Source of the DNA: Enterococcus sp. BWB1-3
GTDB lineage: Bacteria; Bacillota; Bacilli; Lactobacillales; Enterococcaceae
DNA length: 49,592 nucleotides
NCBI RefSeq assembly: GCF_016745275.1
Contig: NZ_JADOEP010000030.1
Span: 1-49,592 of the forward strand
Direction: 5' to 3'
Both the position numbers and the translations under genes were made by a program. The notes under the pieces were generated by a model. The model did no database searches, was not told where the DNA came from, and worked only from the letters and a program-made list of their open reading frames with translations. Shown piece by piece: positions 38,232 through 47,048 of this stretch. Within the stretch, counting starts at the first letter, position 1. Each line of letters starts with the position of its first letter.

Positions 38232-41063
38232 TTAGATGAACACTTCGAAAAACATAGACTCATCTATGTCGCTAGAAGTAAATCTCTTCAGGTTCGTATC
38301 AAATCCATCTTTATCTTTTGAAGATAGGTAGGTGAAGCCTAAAGATTTGACCCATCCTTCAGCAATTGTCGCATGCTGTTGAGTTATGCCAGGGCTCCTA
38401 TAGTGCTTCAGCAATCCTGATCCACTGTTATTCAACAATACAATTCTTAAGTTCCCTCTCAGTTTCTTGTTCCAAACTGAATTCATGTCATAAAAGAAAC
38501 TCATATCGCCGATCACCAAGAAAGCCAGTTGGTCTTCAGACGCTAATTCCGCTTGTCCCATGAAGCTTGAACTTGATCCGTCGATACCATTTGTTCCCAT
38601 GTTACAATACACTTCGAATTGCTTTTCTGGTTGAAGCGCCTCTGTATGGGCCATCATAAAAGTATGACCTACGCCTAGATGATAGATCGAATGCTCAGGC
38701 ATGCTCAACATTAACTGCTGTGTAATATACTTTTGGTTGTACACGGTGTGCGTAGGAGCTGGATGTTTAAGATCCAGTTCCTTCCACTTATTCAAATACT
38801 CTTTGTTGTTTGAAATATCTCCCGTATGATCAGAGAAATATTCAAAGAACCAATCCTGCGTACATTCCAAAACAGACGTCAAGTGGAAGTATAGATCTGC
38901 TATGTTTCCATCAGGCGCTACTCTCCAATGTCTCATTGATTGTGGCGCTCTTCTAAGCTTAAAGTTAATTGGATGATTCATCACTGACTTACCACCAACT
39001 GTGATGACAATATCAGGTAGCAGCTCCTTATTAAACTCAAGCTGTTGCATTGCTCTTAAAGAATTGAATGAATGGACCACATTTTCACCCCAAAGGTTTG
39101 AGAGCCAATCTGCCAAGATCACACAATTATATTTTGAAGCAAAAGCATCAATCTTTTCCTGCTGCTTCACTGTCGGCTTGAAATTTTGTCCGTAAAGAAT
39201 CAAAATTCGCTTGCTCTTCTTCAAGTGAGTCACGTACTCTTGCCATTTTGTATCAGCATCATTTCTGGTGACTCTTCGAATCATTTTCACTTTTGGAAGT
39301 ACATAAACTTCTTTTGGAGGTGCAATGTTTTCAACTTTGTCAAAAGGCATATTAATATGCACGGGTCCAGAGCCGTTATGAGTAGCTTCCAGAATGGCTT
39401 CAGAAACCAGTCTTCTTGTTTCCCACTCGCTTCTTGGACCTTCGGTCACAGGCGTAGTAACTGATTTTTTAACAACCTTTCCATACATATCATTCTGAGG
39501 AATCGTTTGATCCTCCCCTTGAAATGCCCACATAGGGTATCTATCTGCGGTGATTGCAATTAATGGAACCCCTTGGAAAAATGCTTCGGTAATAGCCGGC
39601 AGGTAATTACTGGCTGCTGTCCCACTCGTGCAGATCATCGCTACGGGCTCACCCAGCTTCACAGCAAGTCCCAGTGCAAAATAGCCTGCACTTCGTTCAT
39701 CCGTTACATGATAACTCTTGAATAGTTTTGTATTGTTTTCCACAAGACGAACCAGCGTTAAATCACGTCCCCCCGGTGAAAGCACAATATGCTTTATCCC
39801 ATATTCGTGCAATAATGAAACAAGTATTCTTGCTTTAACAGTATCTGGATTTTTCAAAACTTTGGCAACCATATCTTCTTGAACAACATCCTTTGTTGCA
39901 GCAGGTGCTTTTGTTGTCGGGATGGAGGCAGTAGAACTTGTTGGCAATATTTTTTCTTTTTTCTTCGGTTCACTTAATGCTAACTTAAGCCAGTTCAATG
40001 ATTTTTCTCGTTCAACAGCCACTTGTCCTACAGCTTTAGTGTAGTCAATGCTATAGCTGACATTCTCATTCTTTTGGATTTCCTCGTCCGTAGCCGTCTC
40101 ATAAATTCTGCGTGAATCACCTAAGCCAAAGAGATCCATCAAATTTTTAAAGCGGTCAGCTCCTCGTTTATTATTAAAGAAAACTGAAAAAGGTTTTCTA
40201 AAGATAAATGAAAAACAAGAGCCGTGGAAACTGTCTGTAATCACATACTTTGCATTCTTATAGGCATATAAATAGTTTTCTGGTTTGACTTCTGAAATGA
40301 CTTCAAACATCTCTTCGTTAAATACTTTCCTAGCAATAGCCAAGCTCTGCTCACTGGCATCCGTAATAACTACAACTTTTGTGATTCCAAGCTTAGAAGC
40401 ACTTGCATTTATGACACGTTTCTTCTCTTCGGTCGGATCTAGGATGAATGACAAAAGGTAATCGCCCTCAGGTCTAGTCGTTGCTCCTTCAGCCAACTGG
40501 CTAAATTCACTCTGGTCTAATAGAAACACTGGATCTAAAACTTGATCAGTATAGACACCAAAAACATTTTCAGCGATATCAACAGCGTAATTTTCCCGTA
40601 CGGAAATAGCATCAAATCGTTCCAAATTGGCTTTGTGTTTTGAAATGAATTCTGGTTTGAATTTATCTTTGTTCGCGTTTCCGAAAGAAGTCGCGTATGC
40701 GATTCTTTTCTTATCGTCATCGGTGAAGTCTAAAAAGAGATCATCATTCACGCGTCCGATATGAGGATTCCACAGCTGATCGCTTCCGACCATAAAGGTG
40801 TCAGCCAGCTCATTTAAATTTTTATTTTCTGAAAAATGCTGCTGTTCAGTGAAGTTGTATCCTTGACGTCGAGCGAAGTTCATCGGCTCAATATCTGTGC
40901 CCCATTTAACACGCCAGCCATTGTACCCCAGTGCCTCGTGAATCATCACAACTGAATAACCCATGTTTGTCACGGCCTTATTAAAGGAATAGTAGGTTAA
41001 CATAGAGCCATAGTTCTGCCCATACCACCATCCCAAAATTCCAACATCATACTTTTTTGCCAT
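38232..41063 (-). CDS. Polysaccharide pyruvyl transferase-family domain fused to a MenD-like ThDP enzyme
   Basis: One uninterrupted 943-residue frame with two enzyme modules. Residues 1-365 belong to the polysaccharide pyruvyl transferase family (GWWYGQNYGSMLTYY; MVGSDQLWNP at 91-100; VITDSFHGSCFSFIF at 274-288). A P/T/S/A-rich linker spans about 366-400. Residues 401-943 resemble MenD: LSPGGRDLTL (428-437), DERSAGYFALGLA with catalytic glutamate E456, and CTSGTAASNYLPAI (478-491). They continue with TNGIDGSSSSFMGQA (823-837) and the ThDP/Mg site IGDMS...LLNNS (851-880). It is not a normal menaquinone gene, since no other men gene is nearby. AGGAGG precedes the ATG. The reaction is unknown; it may build or transfer a branched or pyruvate-derived substituent on the wall polymer. 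Confidence 0.85.
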   Translation of the reverse strand: MAKKYDVGILGWWYGQNYGSMLTYYSFNKAVTNMGYSVVMIHEALGYNGWRVKWGTDIEPMNFARRQGYNFTEQQHFSENKNLNELADTFMVGSDQLWNPHIGRVNDDLFLDFTDDDKKRIAYATSFGNANKDKFKPEFISKHKANLERFDAISVRENYAVDIAENVFGVYTDQVLDPVFLLDQSEFSQLAEGATTRPEGDYLLSFILDPTEEKKRVINASASKLGITKVVVITDASEQSLAIARKVFNEEMFEVISEVKPENYLYAYKNAKYVITDSFHGSCFSFIFRKPFSVFFNNKRGADRFKNLMDLFGLGDSRRIYETATDEEIQKNENVSYSIDYTKAVGQVAVEREKSLNWLKLALSEPKKKEKILPTSSTASIPTTKAPAATKDVVQEDMVAKVLKNPDTVKARILVSLLHEYGIKHIVLSPGGRDLTLVRLVENNTKLFKSYHVTDERSAGYFALGLAVKLGEPVAMICTSGTAASNYLPAITEAFFQGVPLIAITADRYPMWAFQGEDQTIPQNDMYGKVVKKSVTTPVTEGPRSEWETRRLVSEAILEATHNGSGPVHINMPFDKVENIAPPKEVYVLPKVKMIRRVTRNDADTKWQEYVTHLKKSKRILILYGQNFKPTVKQQEKIDAFASKYNCVILADWLSNLWGENVVHSFNSLRAMQQLEFNKELLPDIVITVGGKSVMNHPINFKLRRAPQSMRHWRVAPDGNIADLYFHLTSVLECTQDWFFEYFSDHTGDISNNKEYLNKWKELDLKHPAPTHTVYNQKYITQQLMLSMPEHSIYHLGVGHTFMMAHTEALQPEKQFEVYCNMGTNGIDGSSSSFMGQAELASEDQLAFLVIGDMSFFYDMNSVWNKKLRGNLRIVLLNNSGSGLLKHYRSPGITQQHATIAEGWVKSLGFTYLSSKDKDGFDTNLKRFTSSDIDESMFFEVFI

Positions 41064-41075
41064 AAAAGGTTCCTC

Positions 41076-42269
41076 CTATTTTAGAATGTCTCGACTTAAG
41101 ATCGCAATGGTCTGTTTCAAAATTTCATTCTCTTTTTTCAACGCCTCAACCTGATCCTCCAAGCTAACTATCGGCACAGCTTCTGAGAGTACTTTTTCAA
41201 ACCATGTTAATGATGCTGTCTTCCTCTTGCTTACATTATTTTTGCCTTGTTCAAAATCTATTTGTAAAGAAACGTTGCTATTTGCATTCAAGTCATCCAA
41301 TGTATCTGTTTCGTAGATCCTTCGCTGTTCGCCCAACCCAAATAGATTCATTAGATTGACAAAGCGATCAGCTCCTCGAACCAGGTTATAAAATGCTGAA
41401 AACGGACGTTCAAAAATAAATGCAAAACATGAACCGTGAAAACTATCTGTGATAACGTAGCCTGCATTCTTATAAGCATTCAGCCAATTTTCTGGCATAT
41501 TGTTCTCTACAATCGTAAACGTATCACCGCCGAATATCTTTTCAGATGTCCCTCTATCCTCTGGATTTGCCAGCACAACAATCTTATCAAAGTTAAGCTT
41601 TTTAGCTGCTGCTTCAATTGCTGACCGTTTTCCTTCATTGGGATCTAGGATGAACGCTAGTAAATATTTTTCAGGAAGTTTAAACTCAGATTTTTCTGCT
41701 AATTTGACATAATCAACTTGTTCCAAAAGAAAGACTGGATCGACAACCTGTTTCGCTTCAACATGGAAAATATCTCGAGCGATATCTACTGCATAATCCT
41801 CACGAACCGAAAGTGCATTAAATTTACTCAAATCCTTTTGATGACGCTCAATAAAATCAGACGAGAACTTGTCCGTGTCTCTGTTTCCAAATGAGGTACC
41901 GTACGCAAATCTTCCGTTTCCATCAGAGACAAAATCTAAAAACAAATCATCGTTCACACGACCAATCAATGGATTCCATAGTTGGTCTGAGCCAACCATA
42001 AAATTACGACAAACTTCGTTCAACTTTCCCATTTCTGAGTAGTGAACCTGTTCTGTGAAGTCATACCCCACACGACGTGCAAATTCCAACGGAGCTATGT
42101 CCTCTTCCCAGTGAACTCGCCATCCGTTGTATCCAAGTGCTTCGTGAATCATCAGTACTGAATAACCCATTTTTTTAAGTGTCTGGTTAAGTGCATAGTA
42201 GGTTAGCATAGAGCCATAGTTTTCTCCATACCACCAACCTAGTACACCGATATCATAATCCTTGTTCAT
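41076..42269 (-). CDS. Polysaccharide pyruvyl transferase-family protein, unfused paralogue
   Basis: 397 residues, strikingly similar along its first about 365 residues to the N-terminal half of the next gene. Shared stretches include GSMLTYY, MIHEALGYNGWRV, FMVGSDQLWNP, IGRVNDDLFLDF and YVITDSFHGSCF. It looks like a tandem duplicate. In place of the MenD-like part it ends in about 30 residues of heptad-like sequence (LEDQVEALKKENEILKQTI), a likely coiled coil. Family members transfer pyruvate from PEP to sugars, but many relatives in polymer loci are uncharacterised. Twelve bases separate it from the fusion gene. I prefer the ATG at 42269; a GTG lies one codon upstream. Confidence 0.83.
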   Translation of the reverse strand: MNKDYDIGVLGWWYGENYGSMLTYYALNQTLKKMGYSVLMIHEALGYNGWRVHWEEDIAPLEFARRVGYDFTEQVHYSEMGKLNEVCRNFMVGSDQLWNPLIGRVNDDLFLDFVSDGNGRFAYGTSFGNRDTDKFSSDFIERHQKDLSKFNALSVREDYAVDIARDIFHVEAKQVVDPVFLLEQVDYVKLAEKSEFKLPEKYLLAFILDPNEGKRSAIEAAAKKLNFDKIVVLANPEDRGTSEKIFGGDTFTIVENNMPENWLNAYKNAGYVITDSFHGSCFAFIFERPFSAFYNLVRGADRFVNLMNLFGLGEQRRIYETDTLDDLNANSNVSLQIDFEQGKNNVSKRKTASLTWFEKVLSEAVPIVSLEDQVEALKKENEILKQTIAILSRDILK

Positions 42270-42305
42270 CACTTTCCTACCTCGCTGTTTTCGAATTTAT
42301 TTCGT

Positions 42306-43298
42306 CTATTCAAACACCCTATACGAAGAGCGGTGCAGCCAATCCTTTTTGAACTGGTTGTAGCTTTCTAGCCAATTCTTCTTGTCCTTTTCTGAAAGAC
42401 GTTTGCTAAATGAGTAGTTTCCAAACAGCGGAAGTGTCGTCTTCTTCTCAGATTCGTCACCAATGCGCAAAATCACACCTTCACGGTCAAACCAGAACAG
42501 CTCGCAATCATAGAATTGGTATACAAAGCGATCATTGGTGTAGGGGTGTATATCCATGAAAAGAGCTTCAGAAATTTTATAACAATCGAGATGGTAGCAT
42601 CGCTGCTGATTGTTCACCTCAACCCCAAAGCAATAGTTTCCGAACACCGTAATATTTTGCAGATTCACTGTTCCGCTTATTGTAAAGTGCTCTCCGACTT
42701 TTTCAACTTTATAGCTGTCAATTGCAAGGTTGTTTTGTTTTTCGCGATCTACCAAAAATAAATAGGGACTGATGCTACTGTCATCAGGAGCAAACCGATT
42801 TGAATCGAAGGTAATATCCATCGAAAACAGCAATCCTTTTCTTGAAAGCTCAATTTGATTCATAACTGCGCTATAAGGGATTCTCAAAGTATGGGTGTCC
42901 ACTTCAAACTTTGCAGCAGATATTAACATTAGCTTTCCCCCTAGATTCAGAAAACCATAGGTATTCAACAAACTACCCTCTGGAATACCAAAATCAGCAT
43001 AGCATTCCCACAGGTGTTTTGACTGACGCTGGGCAAAGTGGAAGTAACCCAATCCGCTCTCTGTAGTAACGCCTAGAATTAGCTCTGACAACGCAGGTAC
43101 ATCCAATTTCCCAGGAAACAATTGAACCATGTTTCCTTCTATTTTATAACATGTCTGCTCAATTTTTTGAACACATTCATTTGCAAAGTTATACAGCCCC
43201 ATAGCCAACACAGTGATCGGTTCACGCAATTCGAGTTCAATGGTTTGCTCAGTAAAAACAGGCATTTGGATAGGGATTAATTCATAAACTTTTTTCAC
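42306..43298 (-). CDS. Uncharacterised 330-residue protein of the wall-polymer locus
   Basis: I do not recognise a family. It has no signal peptide or membrane helix. Composition suggests mostly beta structure, with many aromatic residues (YGFLNLGGKLMLISAA; FGNYCFGVEVNN; FVYQFYDCELFWFD). It starts at GTG, seven bases after AGGAG. Its ribosome site overlaps the stop of the GT2 gene, so the two are coupled. A role as accessory or binding subunit of the GT2 enzyme or of the pyruvyl transferase-family proteins is an inference from position only. Confidence 0.8.
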   Translation of the reverse strand: MKKVYELIPIQMPVFTEQTIELELREPITVLAMGLYNFANECVQKIEQTCYKIEGNMVQLFPGKLDVPALSELILGVTTESGLGYFHFAQRQSKHLWECYADFGIPEGSLLNTYGFLNLGGKLMLISAAKFEVDTHTLRIPYSAVMNQIELSRKGLLFSMDITFDSNRFAPDDSSISPYLFLVDREKQNNLAIDSYKVEKVGEHFTISGTVNLQNITVFGNYCFGVEVNNQQRCYHLDCYKISEALFMDIHPYTNDRFVYQFYDCELFWFDREGVILRIGDESEKKTTLPLFGNYSFSKRLSEKDKKNWLESYNQFKKDWLHRSSYRVFE

Positions 43299-43300
43299 AG

Positions 43301-45988
43301 CTATTCTCCTTTAAATTTGATGTACTTCTGATTTGATGTTACGTAATTGCCGTCATCAAGTTTCAATCGAGGATAACCTTTTTCTGAGATAGCAAATCCC
43401 ACAGCATTTAACACTGTTTCCTTCTTGTAGGTTCTTGACTTAAAGCGATTGCCAAAATTCGGTGAACGATACCCTTTCTCTTGCTTGCTCATCACGAGGT
43501 ACTTGCCTGAACGCACGCAATAGCTTGAAATATTCAACTCATCATTCAATAAAGTAACACCTGCTTTTTTAGCAGAGACATATCGGTCTTTGGCGATAGC
43601 AATACTGTAATCACCTGAACTTGAAATATCAAAGCTTGTCGCTACTAATAACGTTCCTTTCGCTAATACAACATCCGTCTTTATCTCATCCGTCATCTCC
43701 TCTGATGTGTATACTGGTAATTCATCTGCTACGACAATGAAGTTCTTTCCGATATGGTAGTACTCATCATCAGGCAGCTCATCATATTTTTGAATATTGG
43801 AACGAATACCAGAGATGTATTGATTCTCACCTATTTGAAGCATGAAGCGATTGTCATCGGTCATCAACACCATTTCCACTATCAAAATATCGCGATAATT
43901 CAACACCTTGGTTACCGAACTACTAAACGAAGGAGTTTCATACACTGGCAACTCCCGCACAATAACATAATAGGCGCCCAGATCAAAGATATAGTCTTCC
44001 TCTTGTTGGATGGTGACCGGCATAACTCCATCAATAGATGCAGAGATGAACTTGTCTCCTTCCACACCTAAAGCTGGAAGAAGTTTTTCTGAAAATACAA
44101 TGCGGTCCGATAACACCACCTGATCCTTAACATAGCCAAAGTCAAATTTATCGTTCTTTAACAACTCTGGTGATTTATAAATATCCACTGCGTCAAGAAC
44201 ACGTAGGTACCCCGTTTTCAGATGGTACTCTTTGGATAAGCGTTTGACCATCTCGTTGTTCACATATGCAGGTAATTTCTGTGTGTATTTTAAATCAATT
44301 GTTAAACGATCTCCGTTTTCCAACAAGAAGGCATACTCCCCACCCGTTAAAAAGGATGAGTCAACAACCGTCACAACTTCTCCGATTGCGAAAGCTTTAC
44401 TACTGTCTATCAGATCTCCGGTGAGTTCCTTGGTAATCAGATAATTACCTGTATCGACCTTTATTCTTTCGATAGCGACACTATTATTGATATTGCGGAT
44501 AACCGTATCTTTGTCTGTCAACTGCTCAACTTGATTAATCAAGATCGGGTTATCATGATAGTTATTCGATCGGATAAACACTTCATATGCATCATAATCT
44601 AGTTCCTCATAAAACTCACGGCTGATGGCAACTTGATAATGTGTTCCCTCCAAGTGTTGAATAGGAACAGTTCTGCTGTCCCAAGGATTGTGCAGACTTC
44701 TCAATTCACAGAAGTTCATGTGTTCATTTGTGTATATGTTAAAATCCAAAATGATCTGCTGATCATCCACCAAAACATCGCTACCTTCAATCCGGGTATT
44801 AACTTCAACCTTGGGAAGGTCAGCGTTATCGGGAACATAGTAATAATGATCATCAATTAACTCCAGCCTTTTATCAAAGAATGGAAGGGAATACCATTCA
44901 TAAAAACGAACTAAAAAATCAAAATCGCGTGTTTGAAGAGCTTGCCAAACGATTTTACGCGCATTTGTTTTGAAATAATCTACAGGATCAAAACTCAGCT
45001 CACCTAGATATTTTTGAATCATATCAGCAAAGTGAGCAACTTTTTCCTTGTTAAACCCGTAGCCTGTATCCCAGCGAAGAGCAAAGTCCAGAACTAGCCA
45101 TTCCAACCGCCTTGCCATGAACTTCTCCATAGAAGTATCCATTGCATAGGTGTTCTTCAAATAAGACAGAGCACGTAACCAAGAAATCATAAAGGTTTCG
45201 TTCACCGACTTACTCAAACTCATATTGTCATCATCACGATTCAAATAGGTAATGAGGGCCTTTGTTTGAGAAACTGTTTTAGAAAAACGCAACACTTGAA
45301 GAAAAAATGTCACATCATCCGCCACACGCTGATTGATAAAATGAAGGTTGTTGCCATAAACTATGGATGCTCGAACCATGTTCGCCTGCGGCCCAAGCCA
45401 ACTATAGAAATCATACGGAAGGTCTTCGATGGAGCGATTCATTGTATCCAGTTCAATATACGACGGATCGCCGCGGAACAATTCCCCATTTGTGCTTCGC
45501 ATAATCCCACCAAAAGCAATGCCATCCCCTGATTTATCCAGAAGATTCGCCAACATTTCCAGCCCATCGAGCGCATACCAATCGTCTGCATCCAGGAAAA
45601 CAAGATATTCACCACGCGCATTCAACAGACCTACATTTCTTGGTCCATGGGCTCCACCAGTATTTTTCGACAAATGATAGATTTCCACATTAGGGTATCT
45701 TTCTGCGTAAGGTTTGACTACAGCCAAAGAATTGTCTGTCGAGCGATCGTCAATAAACATCACTTGTATGTTATTAATTCCCAAGGTCTGATTCATCAGT
45801 GAGTCCATCATTCTAGCCAAGTAAGGCTCGTTATTATAATTGGCAATAATCACTGAAACTTTCGGCTTGGAGACAGTGATCTTAGAAGCGTATAACTTAA
45901 ATCCTGGAAGCTCTTCCTTCCATGAAACGTCATCTAAAAGATACTGATATTCCTTGAACTCATCTCTAATGCTAACATCTTTTTCCAA
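43301..45988 (-). CDS. GT2 glycosyltransferase with C-terminal tandem SH3-like repeats
   Basis: 895 residues. About 40-340 are a GT-A glycosyltransferase: KVSVIIANYNNEPYLARMM (43-61), MFIDDRSTDNS, and the metal-binding FLDADDW (131-137). About 340-560 link to a C-terminal series of three or four about 70-residue repeats. Each has the pattern Y-V-I/V-x-L-P-V-Y...I-L/V-V...G-x-Y-I/V-S (VIVRELPVYETPSF; VVADELPVYTSEEM; LKLDDGNYVTSNQKYI). They resemble DUF5776/bacterial SH3 modules seen in lactobacillar wall proteins. The enzyme probably extends or decorates the wall polymer. TTG start with GGAGGAAC upstream. Confidence 0.82.
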   Translation of the reverse strand: MEKDVSIRDEFKEYQYLLDDVSWKEELPGFKLYASKITVSKPKVSVIIANYNNEPYLARMMDSLMNQTLGINNIQVMFIDDRSTDNSLAVVKPYAERYPNVEIYHLSKNTGGAHGPRNVGLLNARGEYLVFLDADDWYALDGLEMLANLLDKSGDGIAFGGIMRSTNGELFRGDPSYIELDTMNRSIEDLPYDFYSWLGPQANMVRASIVYGNNLHFINQRVADDVTFFLQVLRFSKTVSQTKALITYLNRDDDNMSLSKSVNETFMISWLRALSYLKNTYAMDTSMEKFMARRLEWLVLDFALRWDTGYGFNKEKVAHFADMIQKYLGELSFDPVDYFKTNARKIVWQALQTRDFDFLVRFYEWYSLPFFDKRLELIDDHYYYVPDNADLPKVEVNTRIEGSDVLVDDQQIILDFNIYTNEHMNFCELRSLHNPWDSRTVPIQHLEGTHYQVAISREFYEELDYDAYEVFIRSNNYHDNPILINQVEQLTDKDTVIRNINNSVAIERIKVDTGNYLITKELTGDLIDSSKAFAIGEVVTVVDSSFLTGGEYAFLLENGDRLTIDLKYTQKLPAYVNNEMVKRLSKEYHLKTGYLRVLDAVDIYKSPELLKNDKFDFGYVKDQVVLSDRIVFSEKLLPALGVEGDKFISASIDGVMPVTIQQEEDYIFDLGAYYVIVRELPVYETPSFSSSVTKVLNYRDILIVEMVLMTDDNRFMLQIGENQYISGIRSNIQKYDELPDDEYYHIGKNFIVVADELPVYTSEEMTDEIKTDVVLAKGTLLVATSFDISSSGDYSIAIAKDRYVSAKKAGVTLLNDELNISSYCVRSGKYLVMSKQEKGYRSPNFGNRFKSRTYKKETVLNAVGFAISEKGYPRLKLDDGNYVTSNQKYIKFKGE

Positions 45989-46035
45989 CTTTGTTCCTCC
46001 ATTTAAATGTTCTATACTGCAGGGTTAAACTATAA

Positions 46036-46431
46036 TTAGTGTGTCAAATCCCTTTTTATCTGTGTCGTTGACACCTCTGGGGTTCTAGGTAGATAAATCA
46101 CCTGGGCAGTTGTCTGTTCCTCAATAAAGTCAAACTTCCCTGCCCAATCATCCCCCATCACAAAGGTATCTACATGGTACTCCTTAATATCTGTAATCTT
46201 TTGTTCCCAACTATTTTCAGGAATCACCAGATCCACATAGCGGATGGCTTCCAAAAGGTGCTTGCGCTTATCATAGGGAAAGTAGCACTTTTTCTGTTTC
46301 TCACTCCAATTAAACTCATCTGTGGAAAGGGCAACAATCAGATACTCACCTTGTTCTTTGGCTCTTCGCAACAAATTAATATGCCCGTAATGAAGCAGAT
46401 CGAATGTTCCATAAGTAATTACACGTTTCAT
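46036..46431 (-). CDS. tagD: Glycerol-3-phosphate cytidylyltransferase
   Basis: Makes CDP-glycerol from CTP and glycerol-3-phosphate, the activated donor for poly(glycerol phosphate) teichoic acid. The 131 residues show YGTFDLLHYGHINLLRRAK with the HxGH pair H14 and H17. The C-terminal RTPEVSTTQIKRDL is also present. GAAGGAAG precedes the ATG. With the TagF-like genes on both sides it defines the locus as a glycerol-phosphate polymer system. Confidence 0.95.
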   Translation of the reverse strand: MKRVITYGTFDLLHYGHINLLRRAKEQGEYLIVALSTDEFNWSEKQKKCYFPYDKRKHLLEAIRYVDLVIPENSWEQKITDIKEYHVDTFVMGDDWAGKFDFIEEQTTAQVIYLPRTPEVSTTQIKRDLTH

Positions 46432-46507
46432 CGTTCAACTTCCTTCTTTTTGACTTTACAAAATTCCAGTCCGTTCTATTGATTACCTGACAATTCCCAT
46501 CCGAACG

Positions 46508-46993
46508 CTACTTACTGAGGCTTATCCTCGGTCTTCGTACCCTCCAGGGGAACTGTGCCAGTTCCATAATCTGCTTGATATCTGTGTACATTGGAATCCA
46601 AAGGATTGGTGTTACTTCCGGTTTGCCATAGATGTCTGCAGTACTTGAAAAGACCAGTTTCTTCACTTGAAATTCCTGCATGACTTCCAAAAGAAGCTAC
46701 ATACCGTACACATTATTGTTGAAATATTTCAATGGGTATTCAAAAGACTCACCCACTAACGAATTGATAGCAAAATGAATCACACTATCGATCGTTTATT
46801 TTTGAAACACACCTCTTAAACATTCTTGATCCCTTATATCTACTGTGTAAAAAGTGAGCACCAATGAAACAGCTTTCCTGTGGCCTAATGCTAGATTATC
46901 CACTACTACCACTTCGTAGCCTTTTTTGACCAGCTACCACATGGTATGGAACCCTATACATCATATATCCAGCACCACCTAAAACTGAAATGA
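46508..46993 (-). pseudogene. galE: Degenerate UDP-glucose 4-epimerase gene
   Basis: Pieces of GalE can be read in order across frameshifts and stops. They are ISVLGGAGY (about 46991-46965), [60 protein letters not shown], and EVMQEFQVKKLVFSSTADIYGKPEVTP. After that the GalE similarity ends abruptly, so the C-terminal two thirds are gone. At least three stops or frameshifts are present. UDP-galactose for the neighbouring mutase must come from another GalE. Confidence 0.82.
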
Positions 46994-47048
46994 CAAAGCC
47001 CCTTTACAAAAACTATATTTTGAATCAGCTAAGCAACTGATAAAGAAC

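Noticed and set aside
38232-41063. Calling the gene menD of menaquinone synthesis
   Set aside because: It is fused to a pyruvyl transferase-family domain, lies in a wall-polymer operon, and has no men neighbours.
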